This document shows positions 41,101-55,178 of a stretch of DNA of 64,000 nt, piece by piece. Made by a program: the position numbers and the translations under genes. The notes below the pieces were generated by a model. The model was not told the DNA's origin, did no database searches, and was given only the letters and a program-made list of their open reading frames with translations. Every line of letters begins with the position of its first letter. The first letter of the stretch is position 1. The stretch is from Atrichornis clamosus (lineage: Eukaryota; Chordata; Aves; Passeriformes; Menuridae), in NCBI GenBank assembly GCA_013400975.1, contig WBMZ01009001.1:248001-312000 (forward strand), in the 5' to 3' direction.

Positions 41101-44100
41101 AGAACACTGGCAGCCCTCTAACAATTTTTGCAGATTGCCTTGATCCAGGGTCATAGCGTGGGAACTATTATTCAAGATAGTAAGCACAAAAACAGCAGGT
41201 TAAAAAAAAAAAAAAAAAGAAAAATATCTCTTTTAAAATATACTACTACACAGCATCACCTTCTGCTGCAGTGCTGCCCCAGCAGATTATGTTAAGCCTA
41301 TGGCTTCTTCTGGGGAAATGAAATCAATTTATTCATCATACACAGCAGGCTTTTTGTCGCAGGTTAAGAATCTGTTACAAATTTGTCATTAGCTTACATT
41401 TATACTGAGACAAAGAGGAAAATATCCTTCTCCAGCTGTACTTTCAACAACATAACATAGAAAACAAAGACATTTTAATATATTCCTGGATTTACTTACA
41501 TTTTAAACTTCACCCCGAGTGGTGTTACCATGACCCTACTCAGCCAGACCTAGACTGACGCAGCACAGGCCAGTAACCCGTGCAAGGAAAACACTGGTTT
41601 CGTGGAGGTGAGTGAAAGCAGTGCCAGCTCTTTGCTGATCAGACAACCAAAGAGAAGCATTTTGAGGTAGTTATGTAGATGGATAAAGTGCCAAGCAGGG
41701 AATACACAGAAAGATCTGGAAGTGTTTAGATTAGGACAGATTGACTTTATCTACAGGACAGGGTAAGGTAATTACAGCCAACATTTTAAATGTGTTCACA
41801 GCAAGCAGGGCACTTACAACTGACTACAGGAAAATCAAATGGGACCTTGGACACACCAATGGCAAAAGTGACAAGGGACACTTGAGCCGCCCATTACACA
41901 TATAGAGACTTGCCACATCAGTCTCAGAACTGCCTCATTTTTCTAACTATGGAGTTGCCTGTATTTAATATGCTTGATATTGGTAAAATAGTTATTGTGC
42001 ATACAAAGCAGCAGTGCATATAGGGATGTCATCAGGAATAAAACCCACCAAGAGTACAGCTAAGATTAGATAACCTGGAAGGTTACTGCCCTCTCAGAGT
42101 GAGAAATATCTGACAGTAAAAGTGGAGGTTATTTGATATTAAACATGAGCACAGCAGCACCAAAACTATGTTGAATGGAAATAAGCCACACTTTAAAACC
42201 AACAGCACAACCATATTTTTAACAGAGATTTATGTGGCCTCTGTTCATGCAGTGCACAAAAAGACTGTTACAATATGGCAAGACTGGATTTACACAGCCT
42301 TCAGGCTACAGTCCATGCTGTGTCCAGCACTCAACAGCAGGAAACTTCTAGAGAAATTAGTAATGAAGAGGAGGGCTCTGGTTGCCCTTAGACCTTCCAG
42401 GAAATGTGCTTGGGAGCACTTGCAGTGAAGCTCTCAATATATTGTCCATGTGCTTAACTAGAGGTCTACTGGTCCATGCCAGAGTTCCGGCAATACCTCT
42501 TCTTACTTCATTTTGATGAAGTCATTTCCTGTGAAAGATGTCAGCAAGGCCTAATTCTGCATAGGAGGAGGGTGTCTTTTCTGGGGACATCTACATCTTC
42601 CCTATTTCTGATGTTTGCCACTTCTAGTAATGCCAGAAATTCACTAAAAGATTTAATTACAGGGTTTTTCTTTTTTCTGGTTCTAGAGAGATATTAAAAA
42701 CTCCAAAGCCCTGTGCATATCTGTGGAAATGCCACTTAAATCAAGTGATTTTCAAGTTGATCAAGTTGAAGTTGACCTGTGTTGGTAGACCATGTGTTCC
42801 TTTTGTTTTATTGTATTACCAGTTAAAAAGCCTTGGCTAAATGTAATGAGTCACTTTCTTATTTCTAGACATACAAGACATCACTGACTCAGGACAAAAA
42901 TTGTGAAGAATCCCATTTTACAGCAAAAACTTTAATACTTATTTAATAAGCAAATTTATTGCAGTTTACGGTTTCCATTTCCTCACAAAAACCACCAGCA
43001 GAACAGATCTTCTCAATCATATGCATTATTGGCCCTGCTCCACCTTCCCATTAACAGTGACTCATAAGCTAGTGCTGAAAAAATAAACCTGATTTACTTT
43101 AAATAGAAAGAGAACAGAAAATAAAGACAACTGAAATATTTCAGGTGCTGAAAAAGAAGGCTGAGAAGCTGAATTTTAATACTGAGTAAGTGATCTGGAG
43201 CACAGCTAGTGCATCTTCCTAAATACCGTGGTGCTTGCTGTGCAAAGGCTTTCTGCTCTGGGCTTAATGCATGTGACACTTTGCTGATGGGCCCTCCTAG
43301 GTCTCTAATGCTGAGCTTTGGATTTAATGCTCCAAACAGTTGGAAGAAAAATGCCTTCCCCTATGAGTGTTAGTTATAAGGCTCTTAGAAGTGAATTGAT
43401 TACAATCTCCCATTGTTCATCATCTAAGGCATTACACCTGCAGCTCTAACTGAAGTATTTATGACTCTATCCAACAGAGAGTTGTCTATGCCAAACTCCA
43501 GGCAAGGTCTGCTTGTTCCAAAAAGCAGGAGTGTAATGGACTATAAAACTACCAGGAGCAGACAGCTGCTAACTTCTCCATGAGCTGAGGACAAACAGAG
43601 CCAGCAGGGCAGCAGAGCCCACCATGTGCAGAGGAGGAGGAGACAAGTGCCAGGGTGCTGACTTGGAAAGGCGCTGGCCAGGCACACTCACCTCCCTACC
43701 ACCAGGGCTAAAGCCGTGCAGAAAGCAGCCAGGGTGAAAGGAAAATGTGAAAACAAGTTTGTGCAATATGGACACAGCATGCTACACGCAGAAAAACAGC
43801 CTTATGTTTATGAATATTGAAGAGACACAACTAACAAACCCCTCTGAGACGCTGAGTGCATCACCTTGGCTGTGGCACAGGCATGAAATCTGATCAACAG
43901 GCTTTTCATATGAAGGAGAGCAGGCAATGCTCTGCTGCTACATAAAGTGTAAATGCTTTGCAGGAGATTTCCTCTCCCACTTACTCTGTGGACAGTACTA
44001 CAGCCACTGACGGTGCCAGAGTAGTTACCATACAGAAACAGGAGAGAAATTAATCTTCTTGAGCCACTTAACAAACATATGCCTGGACAGACAGGCTTTA

Positions 44101-44830
44101 CTTAGGGCTTTGAAGTCCTAAACTGAACATCCAAATCAAAGACAGCTAGCACAGGCAGAGAAGCAGGTTATTGACTCAGACAACAGTGCTTGACAAGCAG
44201 GGAGCTCAGTGCTGCAGCAGCTGCCCTTTCAAAATAGGTTTTATCAAAATACAACAAAATTGGAGTCACCCCTGCACAGGCAGCGCAGGTGTTCACAAGC
44301 AGGGGACATGCTTTTGGGATTAGCTGTTAACATGGCATTTTCCACTTTCAGTGACACCCAGTATATGCAGGAAGCAGAAGCAATAGTACCTCTTGCATCC
44401 TTAGAAGTTTTAGCAAAACTCACTCAAGTAAACTGAAGAGAATGGAGTAGCAAGGTACCTCCCTGTCCCACAAATTTCATCTTTAATTGAAGACCAGAGC
44501 TAGCAAAACATGCAGAATTCCAACACAGCTTGAATCAATGGTAATTTCTGTTGTTTTCTCATCCTTTTTTTTTAATCCTGAAAGATATCATGGAGGTTTG
44601 ACTGATTACTTTCAGCCAAAATGTCATTGACTCAAAAAGGAGCAAGTTCTAATCTGAGGCAGAAAAATGACCAAAATATGAGCAGAAAGGACATTAATGT
44701 AGCAGATAAAAGAGAGAATAATCATGTCCTAACTTTAAGTTGCAGGGTTTACCACTTCCTCCCAGTGTCAGCTGAGCAATGCAACTAAATCATGCATTCA
44801 CAATTATAGAAGGCCCTTCCTAATGGCAAA
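38137..44830. other. non-coding stretch, no gene seen
   Basis: About 6.7 kb with no supported exon or repeat family. A pure A-run lies at about 41202-41218. The longest open frame (143 codons, 40756-41187, minus) sits in a locally GC-richer segment and shows no recognised motif. Overlapping frames on the opposite strand suggest a compositional effect. Confidence 0.5.
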
Positions 44831-45511
44831 CTATAGAGTCATAGAATGGATGGGTTGAAAGGGACGTTAAGCAACATCTAATTCAAACCCCTCTTCCATG
44901 GACAGGGACACCTTTCACTAGACCAGATTGCTCAGGGCCCCGTCCAGCCTGGCCTTGAACCCTTCCAGGGGTTGGGCAGTCACAGCTTTCCTGGGCTGTC
45001 TGTTCCAGTGCCTCACCACCCTTACATGGAATAATTTCCTCCTAATATCTAATCTAAATCTACCCCCTTTTAGTTTCAAGCCATTCCTCCTTGTCCTGTC
45101 ACTGCATGCCCTTGTAAGAAGTCCCTCTGCAGCTTTCGTGCAGCCTCTGTAGATACTGGAAGGTGCTCTAAAGGCTCCCCAGTCTCCTCTTCTCCAGGCT
45201 GAGCAATCCCAACTCTTTCAGCCTGTCTTCAGCTGTGCTCCAGCCCTCTGATCATCTTTGTGGCCTCCTCCAAACTCAGTTCAAGAGGTTCACATCCTTC
45301 TTATGCTGAGGTCCCAGAGCTGGATGTGGAACTCCAGGTGGGATTTCACCAGAGTGGAGCAGAGGGGCAGAATCACCTCCTGCCTCGTCCCGCTGCCCAC
45401 ACTGCCCAGGACACAATTGGCTTGCTGGGCTGCAAGTGCACGTTGCCAGGTCATGTTGATCTTCTCATCAACAGACACCCCCAAGTCTTTCTCCTCAGGG
45501 CTGCTCTCACT
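44831..45511 (-). mobile_element. CR1 LINE 3' fragment, about 680 bp
   Basis: This is the longest CR1 copy in the window. The plus strand begins 'agagtcatagaatggatggg' and carries in order the reverse-complemented CR1 blocks: 'ccagcctggccttgaaccc', 'ttcctcctaatatct', 'ccttgtcctgtcactgcatg', 'ctcttctccaggctgagca', 'gtcccagagctggatgtgga' and 'cacccccaagtctttctcct'. It therefore includes the 3' untranslated part and some of the end of the second reading frame, now interrupted. Similarity stops near 45511 after 'gggctgctctca'. Confidence 0.96.
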
Positions 45512-45688
45512 GTCACAGACTGTGCATAAAGTGGCAATTTATCTCTGCGAATTAAAAGTGAACAATTAAAAAGCTACTTTAGGTGATATTTGTAAAAGGG
45601 ATGTTCATAGGGGAAAATTAATGCAATTTTAAAGGAAAAAAAAGAGAGCTTGTGGCAGCCTGAGGGCAGGAGGAACTGACACGATGTT

Positions 45689-45736
45689 ATTGCACACTTT
45701 ATGCCCATGCAATATTAATGCAATCACCATGGCAAC
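45689..45736. promoter_or_regulatory. possible regulatory motif cluster with RFX X-box-like site
   Basis: Within 48 bases there are two direct ATGCAAT heptamers (45707-45713 and 45718-45724), an inverted ATTGCA (45689-45694), and 'atcaccatggcaac' (45723-45736). The last contains one perfect RFX half-site (GGCAAC, or GTTGCC on the minus strand) and one imperfect half. ATGCAAT/ATTGCA resemble C/EBP or POU half-sites. It lies about 180 bases beyond a CR1 copy. The motif matches are seen directly; enhancer function is inference. Confidence 0.3.
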
Positions 45737-48700
45737 CGTGACATCCTCTGAAATTATACACCTTTACAACTATGGAACGTCTTCTGAAGGAAAAAAATGC
45801 ATCTACATCTTGCAGGAAGGCTGCTTTAATCTAAAATCTATCAGTTTTTTATAAGCATTCAAACATTTCTTCAACATCTCTTTTTCCTAAAGAGTACCTT
45901 GACTTTGTTTCTAATGTGTGTATGACTTAAGCACAGCCATGGCTGTCTGGTTCTTTTGCCATACTGAAAAACAACTGTATGCTCTAAATTTACATGATTA
46001 TTGTTTAAAGACAGCAAGTCATACAAGGAAAAAAACCAAACCTGGACAAAGTAGCTGACCAAAGTATTATAAAAAATGAAATGTTCAATATGTCAAAACC
46101 AATCATGGCTGCATTCACCAGACACCTTTCTTAATCAGGAGCTGAGGCAGGATGCACCACTTACATTTCTATAGTGTTAGCATAGTGTTTTCAGTGAACA
46201 AATAACCTGAATCATATTGAGAATAATATGGGAAACTACATAATTTAGGGGCCTGAATAGCAGCCATAAAGTAATTGCTCAGTAAAGTAATACAAAGGCC
46301 ACCAGACACTGTGTCATGACAATGTTATCCTTTTCATAACGTATTCAGAAAAATCAAAATGACATAAGCAGGCTTTAGTAATGATGCCTCACTTCTAGCA
46401 AAATGCCTCATGTGGATTGAATACACTGCAGTCCTCTGCTTTTTATAGTTTCATTATATTTCCTTCCAAATTGAAGCTAGGCTGGGATCCAAATGCCCAT
46501 TCTTCCACTCATTTCGATATGAAGTGAAAGCATGAAAGGTTTATTAGAAAGAAAATGAGGAGTTATGAAACAAGAAATAGTGAAAACAAAGTGGTAAGTG
46601 TCCTGCCCGCAGTAAAAACTGGAGCGTAGGTTCAAGGTAGCAGCTACTTTGTTTGATTGCCCTGTTACTGAGGATGGGTGCACTGGATGCTGTCAGAGGG
46701 ATATCAGACTCTGAGCAGTGACCAAAAGTTCTCATCCAACAAAAAATACCTTTAAAACATTTAAGAGTTTCAATATCCCTGTTTATTTTCATAAAAAGCT
46801 GCGGGTAGAGAAAAAAGTAAGACAAAGAGAGGACTATTTAATCCGTTAAAATCAAGTCCAAATTCCAAATCTTATCCCTATCCTATCTATCTTCAGCATT
46901 TCCTCATTGGACACATTCATGGATCTTCCCACTGGTTTAGTCTTAGAGGGTACTGCAGTATAAGCACAGCACCTTCAGAACTTATGAGGAACGTCAACAC
47001 GTTCCAGTGCCAGACATTCACTCCGACACGTTGACAAAAAACCCTGCACTAGGTCTGTCTCTCTTCAGTCCAAGCGATGGTGGGAGCACAGCTCTGGTGG
47101 CTGGGGTGCTCTGCCTCCGGAGCCATTTCCAGGCAGAGGAGGGGGTGGCAGCTGTGGTGTCAGCCGGAAGAAAGGTGGCTGCTCCTGAGCACAGTGTTCA
47201 TCCGTTAGAAAGCTTGGACACTGACCTGAGCAATGGACACAGCTACTCATGAGAATTCTCCATCATCTTCATTGTTTCCCCCAGCTGCAGCATTGGCTCC
47301 ATCACGCGCTTGTTCTGTGAACAATGTTAAAACTATTTGAGACAGGCTCTGCGCAATTACATGACCCCAGTCAGGAGAATATGGAAAACACTGCCTTTTA
47401 ATTAATTGCTACCATTAATTGTCACCATGCCTACAGCAGATGTGAAATTGTCCCAGTGGCACAAATTCTTGGACGTAACTTAGTGAACATAACACCGTCT
47501 ACTTCTGGCAGTGTCTGATTACTGCAGTGTGGGGTGAGAGGTGCTAAGGAGAGAGTGGGAGCCCTGCAGGCAGATACTTGCTGTGTTGCTTAAACTTCTG
47601 TGTTCCTTGTCACAGTAAGAATAGCATCATAGCATGGGGGATCAAACACGGGCTTGGGATAAAGATAGACAACAGTCTTACACTTTCAGATAAAAAATTA
47701 TATAACCAGCATAACTAACCAAGGAACACAGAACACACCAAATGCTTTTCCCTAAAACCCTCCCTGTCAAAAACTATGTAAAAAAAACAGTCAAGTAAAC
47801 TAAATCTGAACATTCTTAGGACACATTTTGTCCTACATTTAGTTAAAATATTGAATATATGTACATGTTAAAAGAACCTGGAGGGGTTGTATAACAGCTT
47901 GCTTTGGAAAGTCAAACATCAGACTTTTGCAAAGCTCTGTTCCAGCGACACCACAGTTTTACTCATGACACTAATTTCTCTGATTATACTGGCAGGAATC
48001 ATTGAGCCACCCACTGTAACAAATATGAGAACATTTTTTTTAATAGGTGTTTTTTGAATATATATTTGTGCACATTCACTAAAATGTAACCAGTTTTGAA
48101 GCCAAAAAGAACAAGCAGAGGGTACTTTAAGGGCACATTTCAGCCAAACCTGCTCAAACTGGTAGGAGGCAAACACTGCTAAATCTTTACCTCTGTATGG
48201 AGCAGATCAGGCTACAGCCCCTTCTGAAGGACTGAGATGGCAGCAGGAGGCCCCCAACTCTCAGCTCCCCGGCTGAGCCCCAGCCCCACTCCTGGAGGCC
48301 TGACACACACCAGACTTCAAGCACTGCATCACGCCTCTCCCATAATTTACCCTGGAACCTTTACTATTATTATTTGCGTTATCACAACACCATGAAGCAC
48401 CACGAAGAACACTACTCTGAAAACACACAAGATGCACCATAACCTTGAATATGTTCCGTAGCCTCAGCACAAAGCAAGAATCAAAGATTACACACACACT
48501 GGTGTAAAAAAACCCAGTGAAACGATGTTGATCAGCACGACTAGCCAGGATCCCAGCACATCAGAGGGTTGACTATTGTAAATTAAGCCAATGGAACTGT
48601 GCTGATTTACTGAGAAAACATCCTGTCGAGTTTGTATTATACTTAACCACTGCTTCATATTTAATTATAAAAATCCTAAAGCAGCACAAAAGCCTACAGC

Positions 48701-51700
48701 AACACAGTCGTTTCCTGCTGTGCACCAGCTGTCTGCAGTGACAGAGCATGACAGATAGCCCCGGCCTTTGGGGGGGTCTAAGGACTAAAGTAGTCTCTCA
48801 GCAACCAAAACCACTGGCTTCTTCATGCATTACAATCTTTGTTGCAAGAGTACTTTCCCACTGTGCACATTTCCATAATTGGGAAATAATTATTGTTGTC
48901 TGGACAGATCCTGTTTCCATTTACTTCAGTGGGAGGAAAAACACTATGAGAAAGAAATTACGGGGCTGGAATTTTAATCCTAGTGTGTCTTTTGGGATGA
49001 TTGAGGTGCAAATTCCCGTGATCTTTCTAGTGTTGCCTGCTGGATGGGCAGCACTGGGCATCCATCCCAGGGGGTGTTCCAGGACTCTGCTGTGCCATGC
49101 ACAGCCCCACTCCCAGAGCCCAGGCAACACTGTGACATCCACACTGTGTCCTTGCAACACAGGTGCTGAGGGAGCAGACACATAAAGCAGGCAGAAATCC
49201 TTCCTTTCGGGGCAGAAAAAACCCCCATGATGACAAGCTGGTGCATGAGTAAGAGCCCACAGCTGGCTGGGGAGAGATGACTCAGATTCCCCCCTGGATT
49301 TATGATTTGGGGGCACAGGTAAAAAAAAAAAATCTAGAATGGTATTTTTTCTCCTGGACAAATTTAGTGAATCAGTTTCAGCAAATTACTGTCATTAAAC
49401 ACATTTGAAAGCAGCTGTAAGTAGGGGAAAAACCAAAGATAGTCACGCACAGAATCACACTGCCAGGACTACGGCAAGAGTATTTAATATTTTAGAGGAG
49501 GTTGGAAGAAACTTATAATAATGCTAAATTATGAAATACCCAAGCCAGAAGAGATTTTTATTTCTTCCTTCAGCTGCTGAAGATTAATGCCTGATAAGTC
49601 CCAAAGGATGTTCCCTCCCCTCTTCAGTCCACACCCCTTTCAAAAGATAAAAAATAAAAAAGGAAGACATAAGAAAAGACTCCAAGTTTTTGCACAGGCA
49701 GAGTCTGAGATCAAAAGAGATGAAGTTAATAGAAGAGGATCCAACACAGAATATCACTCGTAACATGTCCATTTTACTTCCAGTCTCCCCTTCAAGTGTT
49801 TCTGGCTTTTCCGTCTGTGTCAAGAGAGGCTGTCTATGATTTTGGAAAATCAGATGTGATAAAAATCATTGTAAAAATATTTCAGTTGCAAAATATGATG
49901 CTTCATAAAATACCAGAAGGCTAGAAATAATTCACAAGGAAGCTTTTTAAATGCTTCAAGAACACTCTTGTGTAAAATTGCACTCTGAATCATAAAATCC
50001 CTAGGAGACAGAGGGGTCCCCAAATACATTTAAAGCTAACTGAAACGTTTTGTACATTAACATTCAGAAATTTGAAGAAAAAAGAAGAAACACATTGAAG
50101 ACATTTTCAAATATGCTTTCCTAATACAAGTTGGTTCCAGAGCGGTTGTTCACAACCCAGTTCAACTTTTTTGTACGTACATTTCCAGAAAAAGGTGAGA
50201 AATTTGAGGTAGGATTTTAAGGAACTCATGACGCGCACGACAGTGCAACAATGGGGTGTTAGTTTGTCACCTCTTGTCTGCAGAGCCAGGCACGATGGCT
50301 CTGTGCCACTCCAATGCCACTGTAAAGTAAAGCGTATGGACTGAAAACACCGTGAAAGTTGACTTTGCATTTCCCCTTGGCTGTGAGTGCACACACGGTT
50401 AATCCCACGGCTCAGCTGACAGTGGTCATTCACATCAGCTGCGCTGCTCCACTGACTGCATGTGCACGTGTGAAAAGCCAGCTTTTATTTTCTCTCAGAA
50501 AACTCCTTGTTTCATTATTATTTTGCAAAAATAGCCAGTACTTCTCTTTCTGACTAATTCAATAAATTATAATCTCTCTATATGCTTTAACACGTCAATT
50601 CCTCTGTGCCTTTGGAGCAGGCTGCATTTTCACATGAAAGGAAGATTGAGATCCAGAATTAAATTTTAGATGCCTGCAGTCTATATTTTACAGCATCATT
50701 TCACAAGGCCAAGAGGAGGTTTAATGTTGCTCCTCCTGAAGCAGGGCAGTAAGGCAATATCTGCAATGATCTTGTAAACCACAGTTCAGTGTGCTACATT
50801 TAAACTGTTCCAGAGCCAGCTCTGAGAGATGCTCTAAACCAAGAAAACCTTGTGCCAAGAAATGGCAAAAGGCAGACAAGAACCAAGAACCACTAAACTC
50901 ACTATGACTGTACAATTTTTGACCATTTATTTGTGACAATTCCCTCTCCACTGCCTTTCTTCCACTGCGTGTTGTTTTAAATGACAGCACATAGACAAGA
51001 GTGTACTGCAAGACCCTGTGCAATAAAAGATTTTCAAAGTCTCGTCTTACTGTACCCAATAAACTTGCAAACATTTCATGTAAGCAGACCAAATTACATG
51101 GCTGAACAACTTAGCTCTCCATGTGTTTAAAAGAGCTACAATAATGAGATAAAGCTTAAATTTGTAATTTTTAATCCCTTGCTACAATATACACCAGTAA
51201 TTCTTCACAGGTGTGTATACCTCCCCAGGAAGCAAACTGTCAGCATCATGACCACATTTAAATAGTATTTCTGATATCAAAATGTTTTAAACCAAAGAGG
51301 AATATAGGAACTCACTAGTCTTCACTGTCTGCCATTTTGTGTTAGCATCGTGGAGTGAGTTTCTCATTTCAGCCTTCCTGGGTGGGAAACTCCAGACTTT
51401 CCATTCCAAACTTCCTATGTGCACTCTGTAACAGATATTACAAAGCCAACCAAATGTGCTTCTGCTGTCCATGCTGTTCTTCAACTAAAGCAGCCATGCT
51501 GGGCTTCTGTAATTCATAGTAGGACATAACAACACTGCTATTGTCCGTGGATAATCATCTGTGAGAACTGCTGACAGAGCAGAAAGAGAAAATGCTCCCT
51601 GTTATCTTAAATCCTGCTTGGAAGAGCCCAAAAGTAGGTGGAAGCGCAGACTCACGGCCCTGAGGTGCTCTCAGAGCAGCCTACCATGCCCCGGGCAGCA

Positions 51701-54700
51701 TCCTCGCTCAGCTTTCCAAAGCCTTGACACGTCCAAGCACGGCCACAAGGCAGGGCCAAAGGCAGCCTGCTGTCTGTGAACAGCAGCTCTGTTTCCTGGA
51801 GACTCTACCTAATAAAAAGACCAGGAAGTCAGAAAGGGTTGGATTCCTTCTCCTATGCCACCAGACTCTCCCTTCCACAAGACAGAGGATGAGGGCAGAA
51901 AATATTCCTTCTGTAACATCACCCCCGTGATGGAGAAGGCTTGGCTTATCACAAGAGCCTGTGTTGTCCCAGGAGCATCGAGAGGAATCAGCAGCTCAGA
52001 TCTACAGGAACAGAATGGTTAGACCTGCAGGACAACCTTTGTAGCTTGCAACTCTCCCACTCATCTTCAGTGCCATTCAGTAATGAGCAGCAAAGCAAGC
52101 AATATATTGAAGAATTTTTACAACAGATTTTGTTCTAAAGGTGTGTGGAGTAGTCAAAGCAGACAGGAAGGCTGCTTTGAAGAATTATAGCAGATCAGAA
52201 ATAAAGAAAGAAAAAATAAAGTTATTTCTTCTTTGGTTCAATTGTACTGTTTTGCTTCAGCAATATTTTTGTTGCTGTTGTGAAATAGAATATTGATTGG
52301 AGAGAGTAGGAAAAAGGCATTCACAAAAGCCTGAAATGTCAAAATTGAAAAGTACGTTAATTTTAGAGAATATCTGGTCTAGAATACACCAAAGAGCAAT
52401 TGATCTTTGCACTTTTTTCTTTCCCCCCCTCACCCACAGATAGCTGCAAATCCAGGTCTGAAAAAACAAAGGTCAGTTGCAAAAAGAAAGAGATATTACC
52501 TTTAGAAGTTGTTTTATGTTTATTATTGCTGATGACTAGGTGTGTTCAATATTTGCTTTGAATATTTACTTTTACTTTGTTAAAATATAGGTCCAAATTA
52601 ATTAAGATGTACTTGCTTTATACTACCACAGAGAAGAAAAGCAGCCATAAACTCTGCTGAAAAAAACCTGACTACACTTTCTTTGTGTGAACAGAATGAA
52701 ATAAACCAGCAAGAATATACTAGTCAGTGTGGACATAAAAATCTGTCTCCACTGGCAATAGGTAATTTGCCTTCCTAAAATGTTAAACTTTAAATGGAAG
52801 ATGTGTGTCTTGGCTACTGATGTAATTTTCATCGTTGCTATAACATTGAGATACATCTTAAAAATTACATAATATGATTGTAGTTCATGTTTTTTAAAGG
52901 TCATTTTTACCACGTTTCCAAATTTGTTGATGACTGAGCTTAAACACCAGGGAAATTATTCCTGTAATGACTTTGTCTGTTCAGTGTCTATTTCTCTCTA
53001 CTTCCTGAAGGAAATCAAATCATGAAGAATATTTAAGTCCCTGGTCACATATGTGAACATTTCATAAGAACCTTCTGCATTTATTTTGCTGAGAGAAAAG
53101 GGATTCATCTCCTCTGAATTACTCTGTTTATAAAGTGTTACATCCAAAGCATACAAAAGTCAATTCAAGTGTTCTGAATAACATTAGTAGGCTTAACATC
53201 AGGCCTTAAGGTCGTTTATGGGAGAACAAAGGTGTCCCTGTATGCCTGGGTTTTCAGATTGAAAGACACTGAACTTGCTCGTTAATGAATAAGTTGATGA
53301 ATAAGTTGATGATTTGAACATTAATTTTTGTACTTTCAAATCCATATACAAGTCAGAGAGATCCTGGAAGGCCACTTCATCCTTTCCTCCTCTCCTCCCT
53401 TGCTGTTACACACTGCAGCCCAAAGGTGCTGTCAGGTCTGTGCACAGCAGACCTGGGGAGTGCACACAAGATATGTTTGTTACTCAGCCGTTTCCTTGAG
53501 GGTTTGTAGCACTTTGCCTGAGCTGTTAATGGCACTGTCTGTGTGCTGGCTCTGCCAGATCACCAGCTGTCCACTGGTTGTCTTTCCCTCTCTGCTAGAT
53601 CATCTCCATTTCTTCAGGAAATAGAAGATGAAAAGTTCTCAAAACTTTGCCTGTGATTTAATATATTCATTTAAAAAAAAATAACACCTCGTAGATCTCA
53701 GTCATAATTAGCAATGCAATATAGAGGTTGTTTATCTAGAATCCCCCTTCACTGAAAGTCTCGCAATATTTTTAAAAAGTTTGGAGGTTTTTTATTTACT
53801 CTTGAGATGAAAAAAATCTTGTTTTTTTCCTTCTCCCAACAGGTAAGTGGTTTCGTACTGAATTCAAGATAGTGTTGTCTTTAGGAAAGAGTCAGTCAGA
53901 AGAGGACCAGCTTGCATTGTTCAAGCAACAGAAACACATTGCTGGGAACTCCTCCTGCTAAACTTTCATTGTGGTGATTATTTAATTGCATGACTTAGTC
54001 ATGCAGCGCTCCCCCTTGGACTCATCTGAAAAGAGCAATATAACATTTTGAGGGCAGAATTCTAAGCAAACCTACCTCAGAGTAGTAATGATGTCTGGCA
54101 GTGAAGTGCACAAGATTTACGTCACCTTTGAATGGAGTTGAAGTATTAGGCTGCAAAGAGTGAAGAAAGTTTTCAACAGAGCTGGCCTATTCTTTGGTTT
54201 TTGGGATTATTGGATCCCAAATCCCCGGTGTTGAATCAGTCTCAATCACCCTGACAGCACCCTGAGTTAACTGCAGGTGCAACTCAGATCTACCAGCAGA
54301 AAGGGGCTTTCACTGGATACTCGTTGCACTCCAAGACTTGAACACTGGGAAACCTGGGAAATTCTTCTTTCCCAAATGCAGTTTCTAAAAGAGCAAATGT
54401 TGATTTGCTTTTGACACCCGGAGCCAACGTAGCTTATTAAACAAGATGAACAGAGCTGGCATCAGACATGCAGAGACTCTGAGAGTCCTGGTGTTGGGCA
54501 GAGCCAAGCCAGAGCTTCACCATCTACATCTTGTCCAGCAGAAAGGAAACACTGTTACATATATCGACACCTGCCCATATTCAGCGTGACAGGGCACAGA
54601 GGCTTCATATGAGTAGCAGTTATCCAAAATATGAAATACAGATGTAAGGCCTCCTGAAGAGGGAGTCAAACACATAGAGGATCTTACAGTCTGGGCCTTT

Positions 54701-55116
54701 TCCTCAGCAAACTGGACACAATCTACAGGATTTTCCTCTTTGAGTAGGACAGTGATAACCCTTAATTTCTGAACGTGTTATTTTTTCCTGTGGATGCTGG
54801 ATGCCCCCTGTGTGGTAGGTGTATATACCACCTCTGTGGATGACGTGGGATACATTGACACTGAATTCTGAGAACAGGACCATCTTTCTGATTTTAACAG
54901 TGGGCTGATGCATTGCCCCAGTGACTCTTTTCACTCTCTTCTCCTTCAGTTTTCCACTCATAGGAAGTGAATAACTATTGATTTCTTTTAATAAAGTCCT
55001 CTGATTTAATATTAATATATTCATATTAATAAATTCTGTAGCATGAATAAACTCTGTAACACTGCACTAGCAATAATTTCTGTTACATAAGAATTGTAAC
55101 ACATATTTATTTATGA

Positions 55117-55178
55117 AGAACTTTATAATAAGAATTCTTATAATTAAGAACTTTATTAATAAGATTCATATGAATCTT
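55117..55178. repeat. AT-rich segment with two perfect palindromes
   Basis: There are a perfect 14-bp palindrome 'ataagaattcttat' (55128-55141) and a perfect 18-bp palindrome 'aagattcatatgaatctt' (55161-55178). The decamer 'agaactttat' is repeated 30 bases apart (55117 and 55147). The flanks are rich in 'ttaata' and 'aataaa' motifs. It may be a decayed AT-rich repeat or simply low-complexity sequence. Confidence 0.7.

Noticed and set aside
44928..45569. Open frames of 74, 103 and 89 codons on the plus strand and 64 on the minus
   Set aside because: They fall within a CR1 copy that is 5'-truncated and broken.
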